Source: Candidatus Omnitrophota bacterium
GTDB lineage: Bacteria; Omnitrophota; Gorgyraeia; Gygaellales; Profunditerraquicolaceae
Reading direction: 5' to 3'
Assembly: GCA_026387485.1 (NCBI GenBank)
Contig: JAPLLQ010000102.1
Location: 1 to 8,332, forward strand
Length of the DNA stretch: 8,332 nucleotides
Positions 1 through 7,038 of the stretch are shown piece by piece. Both the position numbers and the translations under genes were made by a program. Every line of letters starts with the position of its first letter. The stretch's first letter is position 1. The notes beneath the pieces are model-generated. The model was not told the DNA's origin, did no database searches, and saw only the letters and a list, made by a program, of their open reading frames with translations.

Positions 1-34
1 AACAGAATAAAGTTAAAGCGGCTATCTTCTTCAT
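1..34 (-). CDS. Partial divergent gene, signal-peptide-like N-terminus
   Basis: On the minus strand an ATG at 34-32 opens a frame that stays open to the window edge and reads MKKIAALTLFC. The two lysines followed by a hydrophobic run look like the start of an exported protein or lipoprotein, but only 11 codons are visible, so no function can be given. A candidate -10 box lies just upstream (TAAAAT, 52-47) and no clear Shine-Dalgarno sequence is seen. It would be transcribed divergently from the CDF gene across an 85-base gap. A chance ATG cannot be excluded. Confidence 0.4.
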   Translation of the reverse strand, partial: MKKIAALTLFC

Positions 35-46
35 AAGTTGAATTTT

Positions 47-74
47 ATTTTAACACATAACCTTAACCCAGTCG
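47..74 (-). promoter_or_regulatory. Weak candidate promoter for the left-edge gene
   Basis: On the minus strand TAAAAT (52-47) is a 5/6 match to the -10 consensus. A poor -35 match, TCGACT, lies 17 bases upstream. The predicted start site is near 40, leaving only about six bases before the ATG at 34. The region is AT-rich, so the -10 match could be chance. Confidence 0.25.
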
Positions 75-83
75 ATAAATAAT

Positions 84-112
84 TTGAAATCTGCCTTAAA
101 TTAAGATATAAT
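84..112 (+). promoter_or_regulatory. Strong sigma-70-type promoter for the CDF gene
   Basis: TTGAAA at 84-89 (5/6 match to the -35 consensus) and a perfect TATAAT at 107-112 are separated by exactly 17 bases. Transcription would start about seven bases after the -10 box, at 119-120, which is the first base of the ATG or its neighbour. The spacer contains the inverted repeat CTTAA-A-TTAAG at 95-105, a possible repressor site. No Shine-Dalgarno sequence precedes the ATG, which fits a leaderless transcript. Confidence 0.65.
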
Positions 113-119
113 CTAAACT

Positions 120-1001
120 ATGAATAGCCTAAATTCAGCTAGCCATTACGCAAAAATCAGGCGCGTGTTAATAATCGTGCTGGCCTTAAACTGGCTAGTA
201 GCTTTAGCTAAAATTCTTTATGGTTTATTTAGCCGTTGCACCAGTATGACTGCTGACGGATTTCATTCTCTTGCTGACGGCGCTTCCAATATTATAGGCC
301 TGGTGGGAATACACTTTGCCTGCCAGCCGCAAGACCAAGACCACCCTTATGGCCATAAAAAATACGAAACCCTCTTCTCTTTGGCTATTGCCGCTATGCT
401 CTTTATTGTCGCCTTTAATCTGGCTAATCAAGGAGTAAACCGCTTAGCTCATCCGGCAACCCCGCAAATCGATACCATAAGCTTCATCGTTATGATAAGC
501 ACAATGTTAATCAACCTTTGGGTAATGTATTATGAACGTAAAAAAGGCAAGACCTTGCGTAGCGATATACTTGTTTCGGATGCCCTGCATACCACAGCAG
601 ATATATTTACTTCTGCTTCAGTTATCGTCGCGTTGATTGTGATAAAATTAGGCTATCCTATATTAGACCCTATCGTCACTATTTTTATCTCCCTATTTGT
701 TGCCTATGCCGGATGGGAGATCGTCAAACAAAGCTCGGCGATACTTTGCGATACGGCAGCGATAATGGATGTAAAAAGGATAGTTGATATAGTATTAACC
801 GTGGAAGGGGTTAAGAATTGCCATAAGGTGCGTACCCGGGGCAGGCCTGACGATATTTATGTGGACCTGCATGTTCAGGTTAATCCCAATATGCATATAG
901 ATAACGCCCACAAAATAAGCTACGCTATAGAAGCAGCGATCAAGAAAAGTATTCCCGAGGTCAGTGACGTAGTAGTGCACCTGGAACCAAAGGAAAATTA
1001 A
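120..1001 (+). CDS. Cation diffusion facilitator (CDF) family divalent metal transporter
   Basis: This 293-residue inner-membrane protein is a typical CDF exporter of Zn2+ or related divalent metals, normally a homodimer driven by proton exchange. The layout is standard: hydrophobic segments at about 16-37, 48-68, 84-104, 118-138, 150-174 and 177-198, then a cytoplasmic domain to 293. The transport site is visible as H49/D53 in the second membrane helix (DGFHSLAD) and H157/D161 in the fifth (DALHTTAD). This HD-HD set is usual in zinc-type CDFs, whereas FieF/YiiP has DD-HD. HPYGHKKYE at 75-83 is the conserved loop after helix 2. C-terminal histidines (for example in VVHLEP) match the metal-binding domain of the family. 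The ATG at 120 is the first possible start, since an in-frame TAA lies at 114-116. The gene has its own promoter and converges on the leftward operon with four bases between the stops. The exact metal is not certain. Confidence 0.93.
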   Translation: MNSLNSASHYAKIRRVLIIVLALNWLVALAKILYGLFSRCTSMTADGFHSLADGASNIIGLVGIHFACQPQDQDHPYGHKKYETLFSLAIAAMLFIVAFNLANQGVNRLAHPATPQIDTISFIVMISTMLINLWVMYYERKKGKTLRSDILVSDALHTTADIFTSASVIVALIVIKLGYPILDPIVTIFISLFVAYAGWEIVKQSSAILCDTAAIMDVKRIVDIVLTVEGVKNCHKVRTRGRPDDIYVDLHVQVNPNMHIDNAHKISYAIEAAIKKSIPEVSDVVVHLEPKEN

Positions 1002-1026
1002 ACCCCTATTCTAAATAATCCAGGGG
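988..1026 (-). terminator. Candidate intrinsic terminator of the leftward operon
   Basis: In the minus-strand RNA, CCCCU (1026-1022) pairs with AGGGG (1007-1003). An inner AUU/AAU pairing (1019-1017 with 1010-1008) extends the stem past a two-base GG bulge and leaves a six-base loop. The 3' arm is followed directly by the T-rich run TTTAATTTTCC (about 1002-992). The M23 stop codon lies inside the hairpin, and the T tract lies in the last codons of the opposing CDF gene. In the plus direction no T tract follows the stem, so it would act one way. The stem is short and bulged, hence moderate confidence. Confidence 0.45.
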
Positions 1027-1494
1027 GTCTTCAGCCACCCCATTCTTCCTAATCTCGAAATGTAAATGCGGCTGAATAACGCTATATCTGGCATTCCCTG
1101 TTTTACCCACTGCGCCAATCACATCACCCTGATGGACAAATTGATTTTTTACAACATATTTGCGCGAGAGGTGGCCGTAAATAGTAATTAGGCCAATACT
1201 GTGGCGGATAATAATATAATTTCCCATACCCCGGTTCCTCTTTGCTGCTATCACTGTCCCTGAGCGGCTGGCTAAAACCGGAGTATTCACTTCAGCGAGG
1301 AGGTCTACGCCTTTGTGCAGGCGGCGGCCGCTCCTTGGGCTGCCAAAAAGTCCATTACCCCGGCCATCAATCCGGATCATAAATTCGCCCTTATAATCTA
1401 TGGGGCAGATAAAAGAATGCTTACCTAAAGAATAAGTGCTGAATACAAAATACCCTGCCAGAAATACCGCTAATAATAGTAAGGCTTTTTTCAT
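1006..1494 (-). CDS. Membrane-anchored M23 (LytM-type) peptidoglycan endopeptidase
   Basis: This is a compact 162-residue M23 zinc metallopeptidase, a family that cuts peptide cross-links in peptidoglycan or activates amidases. A hydrophobic stretch at about 3-20 after MKK is a signal anchor or signal peptide. C30 has no proper lipobox around it, so a lipoprotein is unlikely. The peptidase domain spans about 48-162. It shows the zinc-binding H60xxxD64 (LHKGVD), H108 in YGHLS and the H143-L-H145 motif, so all catalytic positions are present and it should be active rather than an EnvC/NlpD-style degenerate LytM. There is no LysM or coiled-coil region, so it is close to the minimal size. Its ATG overlaps the lnt stop by four bases (ATGA), implying translational coupling. 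It is the last gene of the operon and ends with TAG. Confidence 0.9.
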   Translation of the reverse strand: MKKALLLLAVFLAGYFVFSTYSLGKHSFICPIDYKGEFMIRIDGRGNGLFGSPRSGRRLHKGVDLLAEVNTPVLASRSGTVIAAKRNRGMGNYIIIRHSIGLITIYGHLSRKYVVKNQFVHQGDVIGAVGKTGNARYSVIQPHLHFEIRKNGVAEDPLDYLE

Positions 1495-3011
1495 TTCTTT
1501 TTATAAAAGCGGGATATTATAACATAAAGGATATACAAAATACAAACGTAGGCAAAAAGATCGCCGTATTTTGCATAAAATGACGGGGTATGGCGGGTAA
1601 TAAATATATCCTGGGTTTTGTACCCGGTGATAAACATATTCCTGCTAGAATTATCCTCTACCAAAGAAATCACCCGACCCGTCGGTAAGACAAATCCGGA
1701 GATACCGGTATTAGCTGAACGCAATAAATAAACTCTATTCTCTACTGCCCTAAATACCGAAGCAGCCAGATGCTGATAAGCTTCAGAGGTCGCTCCAAAC
1801 CAGGCATCATTGGTTATATTAATCAGGAAATCTGCTCCTTTATTCACAAAACTTCTTGATAATTCCGGAAAAACATCCTCAAAACAGATCAATACGGCAA
1901 ATTTATTATCTTTTCCAGGGATATTAAATAGAGTATATTCTTCTCCCGCCGCAATATCTCCGATAGGCGCAATTGTTTCAAGAAAGGGGAAAACTTTTCT
2001 TAATGGTATATACTCACCAAAGGGAACAAGGTGGAATTTAGCATATTCTTTTACTAATCTTCCTTCACCAGAAACTAATAAGGCGCTATTATAATAAAGG
2101 CTATCTTTATAAGTAACTGCTCCAAAAAGTAGTGGCTTCTTAATATTTTTTACATAATCCATTACTCTCCCATAGTAACTAGAGCCTTCTTCCAGTACCA
2201 CCGGAACTGCTGCTTCCGGCCAGATAATTAAATCCAGGGATTCTCTTGTTGCTTTATCCGTAAGTTTAAAATATTTATTTAAGACAAATTCTCGTGCCGA
2301 AGCATCCCATTTTAATTCCTGAGGGATATTGCCTTGGATAACAGAAACTCTGATTGGCTTGACGCTAGAGGTTAAAGGCTGCAGGTAAAGCTTGTAAATA
2401 CCATAGCAGAGGAGAATAAACATTAACGCACAAACAAGCAATAATGATTTAATCGGCCTGGGACGAGAAGTATTTGGCCTGTAAATAATTACTTCTTTGA
2501 TTACAACATTCACCAGCATCACTAAAAACGAAACACCCCAAACACCGGTAATATCGGCTATCTGAATAATAGCTAAATTCCTGTATTGAGAATACCCTAA
2601 AAGGGACCAGGGAAATCCGCTGAGAAGATAGCCACGGATATATTCTAATCCCACCCAGAGGCTGGGGATAAATAGTAGGTAGTAGTTAGTAGGTAGTATG
2701 TAGGATAAAGAAAAAACAAAACCGAAGATAGCAAAGTAAAGGCCCAGATATAAAGATAAAACGATTAAGCCTGCAGGAGTAACGTGGATAAGCCAGTAAA
2801 TAGCAAACAGCCAAAAAAAGAACCCAGTGGTATAACTTAAGAAAAAGGCCTGTAATTTGGATTTACCGCTAAGCGCAAAGAATAGAGGTAGAAACCCAAA
2901 CCAGGCCAAAACCCAGAGATTAAAACTGGAAAAAGATAAAGCTAGTAAAGCCGCGGATAAAAAACAAAGGAATAAATCTTTTACCGTGGAATTAATCAGT
3001 TTCCGCAGCAT
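1491..3011 (-). CDS. lnt: Apolipoprotein N-acyltransferase
   Basis: Lnt transfers a fatty acid from phospholipid to the N-terminal cysteine of lipoproteins on the periplasmic side of the inner membrane, the last step before Lol sorting. The 506 residues match E. coli Lnt in length and plan. The N-terminal half holds several hydrophobic helices (to about 210), followed by a nitrilase-like domain (about 220-468) and a final membrane helix (about 485-501). The catalytic triad is visible: E266 (WPEAAVP), K325 ([10 protein letters not shown]) and C376 (ICFED). The conserved ITNDAWFG stretch is at 399-406. The ATG at 3011 lies inside the last codons of secA (16-base overlap) with only a weak upstream ribosome site, so translation is probably coupled to secA. 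The stop overlaps the start of the M23 gene. A 14-base tandem repeat lies within the membrane-domain coding region at about 2673-2698. Confidence 0.95.
   Translation of the reverse strand: MLRKLINSTVKDLFLCFLSAALLALSFSSFNLWVLAWFGFLPLFFALSGKSKLQAFFLSYTTGFFFWLFAIYWLIHVTPAGLIVLSLYLGLYFAIFGFVFSLSYILPTNYYLLFIPSLWVGLEYIRGYLLSGFPWSLLGYSQYRNLAIIQIADITGVWGVSFLVMLVNVVIKEVIIYRPNTSRPRPIKSLLLVCALMFILLCYGIYKLYLQPLTSSVKPIRVSVIQGNIPQELKWDASAREFVLNKYFKLTDKATRESLDLIIWPEAAVPVVLEEGSSYYGRVMDYVKNIKKPLLFGAVTYKDSLYYNSALLVSGEGRLVKEYAKFHLVPFGEYIPLRKVFPFLETIAPIGDIAAGEEYTLFNIPGKDNKFAVLICFEDVFPELSRSFVNKGADFLINITNDAWFGATSEAYQHLAASVFRAVENRVYLLRSANTGISGFVLPTGRVISLVEDNSSRNMFITGYKTQDIFITRHTPSFYAKYGDLFAYVCILYILYVIISRFYKKK
2673..2704. 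repeat. Short tandem repeat inside lnt, 14-base period
   Basis: The 12-mer TAGTAGGTAGTA occurs at 2673-2684 and again at 2687-2698, an exact copy 14 bases apart, followed by the related TGTAGG. On the coding strand it specifies tyrosine/leucine-rich residues around positions 103-114 of Lnt (an ILPTNYYLL stretch) at the edge of a membrane helix. Because the period is not a multiple of three, gain or loss of one unit would shift the reading frame. Confidence 0.7.
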
Positions 3012-5917
3012 TTTTTATATTTCTTACCCGAGCCGCAGGGACAAGGGTCATTGCGGCCGACTTTAGGTTGAGATAATCTTACTGTTTTATTGACAGTTTC
3101 AGAGGTTGGAGTATCGCTTGCCTCAGGAATCTGAGTATCGGGCCTTTCCAAACCACGCACTGCAGGATGAGAAAACTCCTGGGCTACTGAACTAAACACT
3201 CCTTTAAATCTTTCCGGCTTAGCTGCCTCTAATTTAAAAATCGCCTCTACAGCCTCATCCTCGATAGCCGAAATCATCTGAGCAAACATATCGAATGCCT
3301 CGCGCTTATATTCTACCAGCGGATCGCGCTGGCCATAGGCACGTAAGCCTATGCCTTCGCGTAAAGTATCCATAGCATAAAGATGGTCTTTCCATTTACT
3401 ATCTACTATCTGCAGAAACACCATCCTTTCCAAATGGCGTAATAAATCCCCACCCAGCGCTTTTTCTTTACTCTCATACAAAGCAAAAACTGCGGCGGGT
3501 AATTCTCTGTTTATATCTAACCGGGGTTGATTATTTATCTTTTCCAAATTAATCTCAAGGCCAAATTTTGATTTTAGGCTAATGATCAGGCCTGCCAGAT
3601 CAGGTTCAGTATTGGCCTGCTCCGGGAAATATATAGTTAAAAGGCCGTCAATAATACTTTCAATTATCTCCAGTATCCTTTCCTTTAAAGAGATCCCCTC
3701 GAGAATCTGGCGGCGCTGGCCGTAAATTATCTCCCTCTGCTTATTCATTACATTATCGTATTCTAACAGCTGTTTTCTGATTTCAAAGTTGTGTTGCTCC
3801 ACGCGGCGCTGGGCGATTTCAATTGAACGGCTGACCCAAGGATGCTCGATAACCTGCCCTTCTTCTAGCCCCGATTTATCCATAATCCCGTCTAACCGGT
3901 CAGAGCCGAATAAACGCATCAGATCATCAGCCAAAGAAACATAAAATCTTGATGAACCCGGGTCTCCCTGGCGGCCACTACGGCCACGCAGCTGATTATC
4001 AATCCGGCGAGCCTCATGCCGCTCAGTACCTAATACGTGAAGCCCACCTGCCTCTACTACTTTTATATGTTCAGCCTCGGTTTCTTTTTTATATTTATCC
4101 AAAAGCTGTTTATATTCCTCTAGATAATTTTGCTCTTCAGGATTTAACTTTTGCTTGGCCAGATTCTTAGCCATAAACTCCGGGTTACCGCCTAAGAGAA
4201 TATCTGTTCCGCGGCCGGCCATATTAGTAGCAATAGTCACGGCTTTATACCTACCGGCTTGAGCAACTATCTGGGCTTCTAACTCATGGTATTTGGCATT
4301 AAGCACCTGATGGGTTATGCCTCGGCGCTTAAGCATTTCAGAAAGCCTTTCGGATTTATTAATTGAAATAGTTCCAACTAGGACCGGCTGGCCTTGATTA
4401 TATAATTGGGCTATCTCTTCAACCACAGCATCGAATTTTTCCTTTTCGGTCTTATAGATCCGGTCGGAATAATTCCGGCGGATAAGCGACCTATTGGTGG
4501 GGATAACTACAACGTCCAACTGATAAATATTCTTAAACTCATTAGCTTCGGTAAAAGCGGTTCCGGTCATACCGGCTAATTTTTCATACATCCTGAAATA
4601 ATTCTGGAAGGTGATCGTGGCTAAAGTCTGATTCTCCCGCTCAATCTTCATCCCTTCTTTAGCTTCCACTGCCTGATGTAAGCCATCTGACCAGCGCCTC
4701 CCCGGCATCATTCTGCCGGTAAACTCATCAACAATAATAACCTCTCCTTCTTTAACCACATAATCCACATCGCGTTCAAAAAATTCCTTGGCCCTAAGAG
4801 CGGCAATAGTATGATGCCGGTATTCAATAGTATCTATACTATGTAGGCTTTCTACGCCCCAAAGCTTAGCCGCTTTGATCTCGCCATCTTCAGTCAAAGC
4901 AATAGTCTGGGCTTTTTCATCAGCGACATAATCAAAACCTTTGCCTAAATCCACTCCTTTATATTTAGCGTCTATCTCATCCCTTTCGGTAACCCTTCTG
5001 CCGCCAAGCTGTTCGCTTATTCTTTTGGCGGTATAATATTTTTCGGTGGATTCTTCAGTCGCTCCGGAAATAATCAGCGGGGTACGGGCTTCATCAACCA
5101 GGATAGAATCCACCTCGTCGACAATCCCGTAATAAAAAGGCCGCTGCACTAAATCCTCTAAACTATATTTCATATTATCGCGCAAATAATCAAAACCGAA
5201 TTCGTTATTCGTGCCGTAAGTAATATCGCAGGAATAAGCTATTTTTCTTTGTTCATCAGACATCTCATGTTGAATTGTCCCGACAGTCAAACCTAAAAAT
5301 TCATAAATTGGCCCCATCCATTCCCGGTCACGTTTGGCTAGGTAATCATTCACCGTAACAATATGCACTCCCCGACCTAAAAGGGCATTTAAATAGGCTG
5401 AAAGGGTTGCTACCAAAGTCTTTCCTTCTCCGGTAGCCATCTCAGCAATCCTGCCTTCATGCAGAATAATTCCGCCGGCAATCTGAGAATCAAAATGGCG
5501 CAGGCCTATGGTCCGACAAGAGGCTTCCCGCACTACTGCAAAGGCTTCAGGCAAGATATCTTCGAATATTTTATTGCGGGTAAATTTCTTTCTCTCTTTA
5601 AGCTTCTCCTTCTCCTCGGGAATAACCACGGAGAGCATGGCTTCCTCTAAATCGCCTAACTCTTTTGCATAAAGGCTTGACTGTTTTAAAATATGATTCC
5701 TAAACTCTGCTGTCTTTTGCTTCAGCTGCTCATCCGATAACTTCCTAACCTTCTCTTCGAATGAATTAACCGTATTTATAATCTGGGCTATCTCGGAGAT
5801 TTTACTTATTGACGGTTGAGGCATCTCCGGATGTAAAGTGATATTGACTCCGGGGAATTTATGCCGGATCTGCTTTTGCTTGCTTTCTAAAATTGTTTTC
5901 TTGATAAAACCTAACAT
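2996..5917 (-). CDS. secA: Protein translocase ATPase SecA
   Basis: SecA is the ATPase that drives unfolded preproteins through SecYEG. The 973-residue protein has all expected parts: Walker A (MATGEGKT, 160-167), the [14 protein letters not shown]alker B region (267-280), the preprotein cross-linking region (about 282-430), NBD2 with [10 protein letters not shown] (564-573) and the [11 protein letters not shown] arginine-finger motif (642-652), the helical scaffold and wing domains, a variable linker (about 900-953), and a C-terminal zinc motif C959-x-C961-x8-C970-C971 that in known SecA proteins binds SecB or phospholipid. It is about 70 residues longer than E. coli SecA. Much of the excess lies before Walker A: about 20 extra residues near 18-38 and a charged, helix-like stretch of about 35 near 80-118. 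The start MLGFIKK matches the family. It follows prfB by six bases and its last 16 bases overlap lnt. Confidence 0.98.
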   Translation of the reverse strand: MLGFIKKTILESKQKQIRHKFPGVNITLHPEMPQPSISKISEIAQIINTVNSFEEKVRKLSDEQLKQKTAEFRNHILKQSSLYAKELGDLEEAMLSVVIPEEKEKLKERKKFTRNKIFEDILPEAFAVVREASCRTIGLRHFDSQIAGGIILHEGRIAEMATGEGKTLVATLSAYLNALLGRGVHIVTVNDYLAKRDREWMGPIYEFLGLTVGTIQHEMSDEQRKIAYSCDITYGTNNEFGFDYLRDNMKYSLEDLVQRPFYYGIVDEVDSILVDEARTPLIISGATEESTEKYYTAKRISEQLGGRRVTERDEIDAKYKGVDLGKGFDYVADEKAQTIALTEDGEIKAAKLWGVESLHSIDTIEYRHHTIAALRAKEFFERDVDYVVKEGEVIIVDEFTGRMMPGRRWSDGLHQAVEAKEGMKIERENQTLATITFQNYFRMYEKLAGMTGTAFTEANEFKNIYQLDVVVIPTNRSLIRRNYSDRIYKTEKEKFDAVVEEIAQLYNQGQPVLVGTISINKSERLSEMLKRRGITHQVLNAKYHELEAQIVAQAGRYKAVTIATNMAGRGTDILLGGNPEFMAKNLAKQKLNPEEQNYLEEYKQLLDKYKKETEAEHIKVVEAGGLHVLGTERHEARRIDNQLRGRSGRQGDPGSSRFYVSLADDLMRLFGSDRLDGIMDKSGLEEGQVIEHPWVSRSIEIAQRRVEQHNFEIRKQLLEYDNVMNKQREIIYGQRRQILEGISLKERILEIIESIIDGLLTIYFPEQANTEPDLAGLIISLKSKFGLEINLEKINNQPRLDINRELPAAVFALYESKEKALGGDLLRHLERMVFLQIVDSKWKDHLYAMDTLREGIGLRAYGQRDPLVEYKREAFDMFAQMISAIEDEAVEAIFKLEAAKPERFKGVFSSVAQEFSHPAVRGLERPDTQIPEASDTPTSETVNKTVRLSQPKVGRNDPCPCGSGKKYKKCCGN

Positions 5918-5923
5918 ATCACT

Positions 5924-7025
5924 TTAAGCCCTTTTTGAATTTTTTAAATAAGCTTCAATAAATTCATCTATGCCGCCATCCATCACTTTGTTTACATCAT
6001 TAGTCTCGTAATCTGTGCGGTGATCCTTGACCATACTGTAGGGATGCATGACGTAAGAACGGATCTGGCTGCCAAATTCAATCTTCTTTTTACCGCCGGC
6101 GTATTGCCTTAGTAGTTCTTCTTCCTTCTTAGAGCTCTCTAATTCGTAAACCCTAGCTTTGAGGATCTTTAAAGCAGTCTGTTTATTCTGATGCTGCGAA
6201 CGCTCATTCTGGCATTGGGCTACTAAACCAGTCGGTATATGGGTAATCCTTACAGCTGAATCAGTTGTATTTACACTCTGTCCTCCTGCGCCCTTAGAAC
6301 GGTAAACATCAATACGCAGGTCTTTCTCCTCTAATTTTATATCAATATCGTCTTCGACCTCAGGGATAATATCTACTGAAGCAAAAGAGGTATGCCGGCG
6401 CTTATTGGAATCAAAAGGAGATATACGTACAAGCCTGTGTACTCCTCTTTCAGCCTTAAGATAGCCGTAGGCGTATTCACCCTCAACCAGAATCGTTGCG
6501 TTTTTTACTCCGGCTTCTTCTCCGTAGAGAATATCTATTACTTTTACATTGTACCCCCGTCTCTCGGCAAAACGAGAGTACATCCTTAAAAGCATCTCGA
6601 CCCAGTCGCAGGATTCAGTTCCGCCTGCACCGGCGTTAATGCTGAGGATCGCATTACTTGAATCAAATTCTGCGGATAAAAGTGTTTTAAACTCCAGTTT
6701 CTCAAGCTCATCTATAAGATTATCAACATTTCGCAATAAATCCAAACCTAATTCCTGCTCTCCTGATTCAAGCAACTCGGAGAGTTCTTTTAGCTCCTGG
6801 TATCTCTTGACTGCCGCTTCCCAGGGCTCAACTGTATTTTTAAGGATTTTAAGCTGTTTGACTACTTTTGTGGAATTATCCGGGTTATCCCAAAATCCGA
6901 CTTCGGACATCCGGCTGGATAAGTCCGCGGTAAGCTTCTTTTTGCTATCTACGTCAAAGATAACCTCTTAGTTGTTCGAGGCTATTCTGGATAACGCTAA
7001 GTTTAGACCTAATCTCTTCTAGCAT
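5924..7025 (-). CDS. prfB: Peptide chain release factor 2, expressed by programmed +1 frameshift
   Basis: RF2 recognises UGA and UAA and releases the finished peptide on the ribosome. The gene has two frames. Twenty-three codons run from the ATG at 7025-7023 to CTT at 6959-6957, followed by an in-frame TGA (6956-6954). Skipping one T continues in the +1 frame from GAC (6955) to the TAA at 5924-5926. The joined product is 366 residues, against 365 in E. coli. The codon-recognition tripeptide SPF is at about 202-204 and the catalytic GGQ at about 247-249, both within three residues of their E. coli positions, so this is RF2 and not RF1. The internal ATG at 6910 would give a 328-residue protein lacking the N-terminal helix and is not the real start. 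The true start has a good ribosome site (AAGGAG) overlapping the stop of the upstream ATPase gene. secA follows six bases downstream. Confidence 0.96.
6953..6968 (-). promoter_or_regulatory. RF2 autoregulatory +1 frameshift site
   Basis: The coding strand reads AGAGGTTATCTTTGAC. It holds the slippery CTT codon, the TGA stop sensed by RF2, and a following C that makes termination weak. GAGGT, three bases before CTT, can pair with the 16S anti-Shine-Dalgarno and push the ribosome forward. Spacing and order match the classic E. coli element (AGGGGGTATCTTTGAC). When RF2 is scarce the ribosome pauses at TGA and shifts +1 to make RF2; when RF2 is plentiful a 23-residue peptide is released. Confidence 0.95.
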
Positions 7026-7032
7026 ATTTTAT

Positions 7033-7038
7033 CTCCTT
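7033..7038 (-). promoter_or_regulatory. Ribosome binding site of prfB
   Basis: AAGGAG on the minus strand lies seven bases before the ATG at 7025 and overlaps the TAA stop (7039-7037) of the upstream ATPase gene. It supports the upstream prfB start over the internal ATG at 6910 and suggests coupled translation from the preceding gene. Confidence 0.8.

Noticed and set aside
35..119. Metal riboswitch in the CDF leader
   Set aside because: The predicted transcription start lies at the start codon, leaving no room for a structured leader, and no conserved riboswitch core is visible.
225..431. 68-codon minus-strand frame inside the CDF gene
   Set aside because: It is a shadow of the conserved helix 2 to helix 3 region of the transporter, whose codons are clearly under protein constraint.
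1006..1494. M23 protein as a lipoprotein through Cys30
   Set aside because: The residues before C30 (HSFIC) do not form a lipobox, and the cysteine lies too far past the hydrophobic core.
1810..2094. 94-codon open frame on the plus strand inside lnt
   Set aside because: It lies fully opposite the conserved nitrilase-domain codons of lnt, with no family resemblance.
5924..6910. prfB starting at the internal ATG (6910) as a 328-residue protein
   Set aside because: It would miss the N-terminal helix of RF2, and the upstream frame with a strong ribosome site plus the CTTTGAC recoding site explains the full 366 residues.
6953..6957. The prfB frame break read as a pseudogene or sequencing error
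   Set aside because: The break falls exactly at the conserved RF2 recoding site, with correct slippery codon, stop and upstream Shine-Dalgarno spacing.
6549..6971. 140-codon open frame on the plus strand opposite the 5' part of prfB
   Set aside because: It is antisense to conserved RF2 codons, rich in serine as expected of a shadow frame, and has no recognisable domain.
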